Below are positions 56,983 to 64,000 of a stretch of 64,000 bases of DNA, piece by piece. Source of the stretch: Branchiostoma floridae (Eukaryota > Chordata > Leptocardii > Amphioxiformes > Branchiostomatidae). The position numbers and the translations under genes are program-made. The notes under the pieces are model-generated. The model searched no databases. It saw only the letters and a program-made list of their open reading frames with translations, and was not told the origin of the DNA. The stretch's first letter is position 1; every line of letters begins with the position of its first letter. The stretch lies in the NCBI RefSeq assembly GCF_000003815.2, contig NC_049986.1, positions 18,758,946-18,822,945 on the forward strand. Reading direction: 5' to 3'.

Positions 56983-58235
56983 GTAAATTATTTCATGTCC
57001 CTTATCATTTAGATGTTTGTAAATATATTTTTGAACTGCATAACTGATAGACTGTTGTCGTGACCTGTCTCTCTAGTGCTAATTACTTTTAGTTGGTGAA
57101 TATAAACTCTGTGATGAACTGAGTGATTTGAGCCATTGTGCACTCTATTCTGAATGAGACATGTTCTTCAATATGCTCAAGATGGTTCAACTACTCAAGG
57201 GAATAACTGTTTACACACACACAATACAACCTGTACAATTGCCTTCATATTTTTGTTCGGAGAATCTATGATTTAGGAGAATCTATGATTTGGAAACCTA
57301 CAATTTAGTACTGAAGTTTTCCTGCCTAAAAATGCAGTTCTTGCTGTACCCACAAGAGGTCACTGTTTCACACATTTGCAACACAAACCCTGACTGTGCA
57401 TTGTTATGTAGACTGGATTTCAAAACAATCCATCTACAAATATACTACTAATAGGTAAAGCTCAATGAAGACATCATGGTACAATCAAATCAGACAAAGA
57501 TGATGCTGTTAAAATTTTATTGTAGAAACCTTCAGAACGAAACAAATTTCGAAGGTTCGAAAATACATGTAATGTGTTGACATGCTCACATATTTTCAGT
57601 CCTCACTTTTTAAGATACAAGTATATTTTAAATTGTGTTTGTACCTTAGAAATTAAGCAAAAGTCTAACGTTATTTTATTTTTATTCATAGCATTACGCT
57701 TTTACGCTCAAAGCTTTAAGCAAAAGACGGGTGATTTTTCAGTCTCTCTATAATCAGTCTATCACGATGTGAAAATGTTCTTACCGCACCATAATCACCA
57801 CGAGCAGCCTAAGCTCCCCGCCTGACGTTACAGATTATTCACCATGTAAGTAGATCCTGTGGATTCACAGGCCTTAAGCCTGACATTAGGAACTCTAAAT
57901 AAGATGGAAGGAAGTGATACTGACATGGGGCTCTCTCCATGCAGCCTGGGATTTTTAATTTTTTTTTAAAATTTACTTAGAGTCAGACACCGCAAAACAA
58001 GGCTCGTGGAGCCACTCAAGCGTTTTGGGTTATGTTACTGTATTGTGAAGAGAGATGTCTGTTAACCCTTAACTTAAACAGTTTCAGATTGTACCCTGTG
58101 GGGAAGCAAGTCCGTGGAAGCTTGTTCCATAGCGATGTTTTCTAGGAAAAAAGCTCTGAGCGTGGAACTTTCTCCTGTTATGAGGATTGTGGAGGAAAAA
58201 AGGATGATTTGCTTCAGTGGAAGGATGGAAATAAG
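56983..58235. other. RGS3-like intron, no exon seen
   Basis: Follows the last recognised exon. No coding block or repeat array. Confidence 0.45.
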
Positions 58236-58455
58236 ATTCTTATAACAAAGATTTCACCCCAGAATTGAGAACTTATGACAAAGATTTCACCCCAGAATTG
58301 AGAACTAATATGACAAAGATTTCACCCCAGAATTGAGAACTAATATTATATGTCTATTGACAAAGATTTCACCCCAGAATTGAGAACTAATATTATATGA
58401 CAAAGATTTCACCCCAGAATTGAGAACGTATGACAAAGATTTCACCCCAGAACCG
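58236..58455. repeat. Short tandem array, ~34-50 bp units
   Basis: Six copies of CAAAGATTTCACCCCAGAAT(TGAGAAC) with variable spacers. Confidence 0.9.
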
Positions 58456-58485
58456 TTACATACATCTTAACTTCATAACAAGACA

Positions 58486-59385
58486 TTGATGAAAAAATTG
58501 TTATAATCTTAATGTCACAAATGACAGAATTTACAAGGAAAGTCAGGATTCTTACATAATTAGTTCCAGTGTCAATTAAAATAATTATGTAAGAGGTCAC
58601 GTTGACCGGGCTATCCTTCTATAGAGGTCACCGCCAGGCCACTTGTACAGGTTTTAATTGTACATGAAATCATGGCATTAATGACAAATGTTTTTATTTG
58701 TCCTTGCCCCTAATCCATCCTCATTTCCGTGCATGCTCAGTTGAGTTGTTTTACGTCATAATTAAGGTATGACTTCCATATTGGTTTGCCATAAAAGGAA
58801 GAAGGGAAGAAATTCTTTAAGGAAGGAATTATTGATTGTTGCGTGGTCTTGATTATGTAGACAAGGAGGGGGATTTCCCTTGACTGAAGACTCTTTCGTC
58901 AGGGACAGTATGGCGTCTTTGTCACGAAATTGATGAAAATATAACAGTCATAAGCTTAATGTCATAAATGACCTATTTAACAAGGATAGGCAGGACTCGT
59001 ACTTCTACTACAAGCTCACATATCAATCGAAAAAATTCTGTAAGAGGTCACATTGGCCTGATTATTCCTTCAATCTGTAGAGGTGGCCACTTACACAAGT
59101 TTGATTGTGCATGAAATTATGACATTACTGACAAATGTTTTCTTATAATGTCATTGACCCTTCCGTATTCATTTCCTTGCTTGCTCAGTTGAGCTGTTTT
59201 ACGTCATAATAAAGGCATGGCTTTTTCCATGTTGGTTTTGCCATAAAAGGAAGAAGGGGTCCGGAGAAATTCTTTAAGAAAGGAATTATTGATTTTAGCG
59301 TGGTCTTAATTATCCAGACAAGGAGGCGGATTTCCCATGACAGAAGACTCTTTCGTCAGGGACAGTATGACGTCTTTGTCATAAT
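58486..59385. repeat. Tandem duplication of ~450 bp
   Basis: Two diverged copies share TTGATGAAAA, TTTACGTCATAAT, GCCATAAAAGGAAGAAGG and GACTCTTTCGTCAGGGACAG in the same order. Confidence 0.85.
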
Positions 59386-60584
59386 TGCTCAGTTCCTCAG
59401 TCTTCAATCACTCTCCTGTAGCTAAGCGATGACATGTTGTGGGAGGTGCGTACTGTGTGAATCATGCAATGCCTGGAGTACCCTTTACTTGTGATAAGAG
59501 AAATGTCAATGTCCTTATAGATGCAAACTACAAACTCAATTCTCTCAATTTGAAAACTTCTTTTGGCAAGATTGAAATTGTTGGAAAGGGATAATGTATG
59601 GTAAACAATCCATAATTGTTCATATCTCTAATTTTTTTTATAAATTGCCTATAGACCTATTGAGGTTGTAGATTTTTTGACACTGTATATGACATGTAAT
59701 GGCAAGATGATGTGACAATATGATATGAATTTTAGAGTTTTTGGCATTTGATTTTTACATAATGATTGTAAATGTAGCTACATATGGGCTACATTTTCAA
59801 TAAAATGGGTACCGTGGACATACATACATAGAGAGGAAATATCCTTTGCTGTCACAAATTGTGTAAAGGTTGTACATGTACATAGTTGTGGAGAAGGTGA
59901 CATTCAAAAGTTTAAATGACTAATAGATGTGTGAACAGAGTTCTGTTAAACAAATACATCAGTCTTGGTACAAAGATATGTTTTTTTTTTCCTTCATACT
60001 GGCTGAATGGAGATTTAACTTAGCATGTGAAATGACGTCAACAGCAGAAGAAAGGTGTAATTTTTGCAAGTGAAACACCAGCATTGTGGAGTCACTTTTC
60101 AGCCATCCTTCTTTGAAACAAGCTGTGTTGAACAAATACCCATGGTTAGAGTTTCCTGCTCCCTTAGGGCTGCCCTATGATTCAGTAGCATGGATATTAC
60201 TGATATGCCAGCCTCCCACAAGAAAGGCATCACCCTAAGTAGAAAATGCCTTTGATAGTGAGTATGACAAACCAGCTGGGGCTAGAGACAAGGGGAGTTT
60301 GCGTCACGAGTTGTAATGATTTCCTCTCGGGTTGTGTGTCCACCTGTAGTTTCACACGTCGGGGAGGTAAGGCCGTGGGGGCGGCGTGATTTCTGCACAC
60401 CTGCGTCATTGTGATATCGCAGGTCTGTATCGCTAGCAGCACGTATTCCTTTAGTTAATTCAAGTATAAATCCCCTTGGGTTTTTCATATCTCTGACGAG
60501 TGTGTGTGTGACCTGTGCTTGGTTGTTACAAACTTTGGTTATGATAGGATTTAGAGCTTTTCAATGACGTCAGAGGTTGGTATA

Positions 60585-62290
60585 GCGGTACAGAAAATTC
60601 AGGTACAGGTATAGTTCATGCAGGTTCAGAGGATTCGTCTTTGAAAATTTGTGAATGGGTGAAGCTCAAAACAATGATCCAATTTCCTACAATTAAAAAG
60701 TACAAAGGAATCTGTTTGGCAGAGTATCTGACTCCCGCTGTTGTTTTAAAATCCTGTCTTCATGTAAGCTCTGTAACTTTGACTGTAGAAACGTGGTAGA
60801 AAGGACAATAAGCTCAACTTTACTTAGCTCTTGTTATTTACTTTATGTACTTTTTTTTTAATGTTCTTTAGGTCCAACAAGAAAAAAATGCATATGGTTT
60901 GTAGTCTGGTACTAGTATGTCATACAGGTACCCACCCCTACATTAATTTTGTAGATGACGTTAAATGTGTTTTGACCCTTGAACATTTTTTCTTAAGACA
61001 ACTCAAGAACTTTGTTTGGCAGACTAAAAAATAAAGACAGAGTACTCCAGACAGTTAAAGACAAGTTAGTTCAAGTTCAAGACAGCCACAGAGTCTCCAG
61101 ACGTTAAACTACACTGAGATGATACCATATATGGCATTGGCAGAAGACAGCACTTAGCGGAGCTGCGTTTTTGTACCTCAGTGTGCGTCACAGGACTTCA
61201 TGATCAGTGCGTCGTCGCTGATAAAAAACATTTTTAGCCAGTGGCAGGGCAACCATTACGGAGGTCTCTTTGGAACTCTTTGATCAGTATCTGTTTTATC
61301 TGTGTGACAAAATGATGTAAAACATCCCTGCGGGAAAACACAGCACGTGTGCATGTGGGGACAGCTTGTTATATTAGATTGGCTGACTTGTGTCACTGTG
61401 CCCCAAGACTGCACATACATGTAACACGGTGTAACTGTAAATGCTGACATTTTGGGGGTGGTTTTATGATTGTTGTACTTTTTGCCATGACTTAATGAGA
61501 CTGGCTAATTTTTCTGTCTGTTTTCTGCCAATCTACCCCCTTGTCTAAGCATAGGTACAGGTTCAGGTCCAGGGGATCTGGACCAAATTGTTTGTGAAAC
61601 TTGTGGATGGTTGATGCTCATGCTCAAAACAATCTAATCTCCAATCTAATTTCCTACAAATTAATGTATTTTGCAATATGTATGTATCTGACTCCCAGAG
61701 ACTGTTGTTTAAAAATCCTGTCCTCATGTACTGAGCTCTGTAACTTTGACTGTAGAAACTTGGTAGAAACTACTATAAGCTGAACTCTACTGCAGTTGCT
61801 CTTGTTATTTTCTTTATGTATTTTTCTTTCGGTCCAACACAAAAAAACGGTCTGAGATAATGCCATATATGGAATCGGCACTTGCGTTTTTGTACCTCAG
61901 TGTGCGTCACAGGACTTCATGATCAGTGCTTCGTCGCTGATAAAAACATTTTTAGCCAGTAGCAGGGTAACCATAACAGACAGGTCTCTTTGAGACTTTT
62001 TGATCAGTATCTGTTTTATCTGTGTTACGAAATATGATTATATAACATCCCTACGGGAAAACACAGCAATTGTGCATGCGAGGGCAGCTTGTTATATTAG
62101 TTTGGCTGAGTTGTCACTGCGCCCCAAGACTGCACATACATGACATACCGGTACTGTAAATGCTGACATTTTGCAGTCAGTGGTTTTATGATAACTATAC
62201 TTTTGCCATGAATTCAAGCGACTGCAAATTTTGTTTTTTGTCTTCTGCCTGTAGACCCCCTTTTCTAAGCACTCAAATGCCATTATAATA
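60585..62290. repeat. Tandem duplication of ~0.8 kb
   Basis: Two copies share TACCTCAGTGTGCGTCACAG, ACATTTTTAGCCAGT and CCCCAAGACTGCACATACAT, each preceded by a GGTACAGGT/GGTCCAGG block like that at 44370. Confidence 0.8.
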
Positions 62291-63924
62291 ATTATAATCG
62301 CTACACTGTACAGCACTATGATGTGTTGGAAGCTCCTGTAATGGTGAACAAGGCAATTGCTAGGACAAGAATTCATTGCCAAAAAGCTGGTATTATAAAG
62401 TTCATGACGTTCATCATGTTGTATTTATTATAGCAACGTTGTACTTGTATAATTATGAGACAACCCTTCAACAATAATAACTGCTATGGTACATGTGTTC
62501 AGAGAGAGGAAATGACATTTCTCACAATCATGTCCAAACTCTCAGATACGGAAAACAGTATTATTCTTACCTTGCTTTGTTAGATAACTGACATTTAGTA
62601 GCTTTAGATATCCTTTTTGATGATTGCCTGTTTAAGTTAGAGATAACCTAGGGTTAGCAAAATATCTTGACATTTTATTTGAGCATCTATCAAGGCAGGA
62701 TTTTGAGATAATTACCATTTCAAGATCAAAGACAGTGTGAAAATGTCAAAAACACGATAACTGTTGCATAATAAGTAGCCTGCTAAAGGTTATTTGACAA
62801 ATTTACGCCAACACGCCATAAGGAAACGATTTCGTGTAATCAACTCCTCTGCGCACCCACCCCCGTGCCGATCAGAAATGGTTTAGCCCAGTCGTTATTG
62901 AAGCCTCAGGGCGAAACGACGCACGTCAGGTTGCTTAGCAACGCTCTTGGCAGGCTTAGTTTTTATGTGAATAGAGATGATAGAAGATACAGAGGGGCAT
63001 TTTCAATAGAGTTTTGGGGACCTAATCACTGATTCCATCTTCAGCATGAAAATATTATTTATAGTAACTTTGTCCAGGTTGATTGTTTAATTGGAGCTGC
63101 ACCTAATTTTTTACTGCGGGTGCAGCGGTATGCCTAATAGTTTTGTACATCAGTAATCTAAAGGTACTATATATTACATGAACCATGCACACTAATATAC
63201 ACAGTCAGACAGCATTTTCCTCACATTCCAGGCACTAGTGTCATGAAAATTTGATAACATTGTTTACAAACTCACTGCCCCTACAGTCTCAAATTTGCAA
63301 AATGGCTATGGGACTACTGTTTACTTTTACTACATTTTTACTACATTAAGTCTTGTCCATGCTACTAGTAATGGCATTGTAAAAAACAGTTGAGCGGGAC
63401 CTTGCAGAGATGGGCTGCAGCTGAGATAGGTCTCAGCAGACAGCATTAAACAAAAAGCTGTGGAGAATAATGACACAGCTGCCTGCCTCAGTAAATGCAC
63501 TCAAAATGCAGTGAAGAATTCTGGCATTGTCTAATGTATACTTGTAAGTGTGATGGGGTCAATCGTGATGTACATGTACCGTATTTATGACTTCCTGCAT
63601 CAGAAACATAAATCTTACTAAACTATACAATGTACATGTTGAACATTGTTGTACAATGTACAGTTTGTACTAAATGTGTCAAATTGAATGACCCGTGGCC
63701 TACATTGTTTCATACAAGGAACAACAGCTGCGACTGAGTGCTTTTTCCCCTGTGTGACAGTCAACAGCAAATCAATTGTACAGTCTCAGGGTGCTAGTCA
63801 GGATTTTATTTTAGCATAACGGCAATGGCAATTAAGGTAGTGAAGCAAACAATCAGGAGGATGGTGTAGCTTTATCCCCTCCAGTGTGCAGAAATTTTGC
63901 AAATTTAAGATCAAAGTTCAAAGA
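62291..63924. other. Intronic or intergenic sequence, nothing recognised
   Basis: No exon with splice sites and no array. Short palindromic ACATGT/GTACAT stretches near 63570-63665 only. Confidence 0.4.
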
Positions 63925-64000
63925 NNNNNNNNNNNNNNNNNNNNNNNNNNNNNNNNNNNNNNNNNNNNNNNNNNNNNNNNNNNNNNNNNNNNNNNNNNNN
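63925..64000. other. Assembly gap
   Basis: Run of N to the end of the window. Confidence 0.99.

Overview
Animal nuclear DNA, most likely from a lancelet (Branchiostoma): genes are split into many short GT-AG exons, two genes have clear vertebrate counterparts (RGS3 and the AP-1 gamma adaptin gene AP1G1), one gene is a TPR protein with a DUF294-type nucleotidyltransferase domain, and introns are full of short DNA transposons. The species is an inference from gene content; no marker gene is present. Exon borders were read by eye from splice consensus, phase continuity and protein similarity. The window ends in a run of N (63925-64000).

Layout. (1) 1-3920 and 34104-34488, minus strand: a TPR/nucleotidyltransferase gene that runs off the left edge. 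Its first coding exon is cut in two by (2) a 30.2-kb block, 3921-34103, bounded by inverted repeats of about 0.95 kb whose outer 580 bases are nearly identical. Joining the two flanks keeps the reading frame, so the block looks like one giant DNA transposon. (3) 34489-37536: intergenic. (4) 37537-56982, plus strand: fifteen phase-compatible exons of an RGS3-like gene (C2, PDZ, then a DH-like helical region), which continues beyond the window. (5) 56983-63924: non-coding, rich in tandem duplications.

Inside the giant element I reconstruct two divergent genes that share a promoter of about 280 bp. Leftward (minus strand) is a three-exon gene for a roughly 1051-residue PHD finger / OTU protease / MULE-type DDE transposase. 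Rightward (plus strand) is a five-exon gene for a small protein with an acidic, Lys/Glu-rich N-terminal half and a long RGG-repeat C-terminal half. The element also carries a decayed copy of the 3' half of AP1G1 with its introns, fragments of non-LTR retrotransposons, several MITEs, and two arrays of a 51-bp satellite. Each satellite unit contains a consensus splice donor and acceptor, and in both introns the array lies antisense to the gene that holds it. Together this looks like a large autonomous Mutator-like element with an accessory protein and a captured host gene fragment. The main conflict is the lack of the 9-11 bp target duplication usual for that superfamily.

The RGS3-like gene appears intact over the part seen. 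It has a possible alternative first exon coding for a membrane segment, duplicated exon fragments, and MITE-rich introns.
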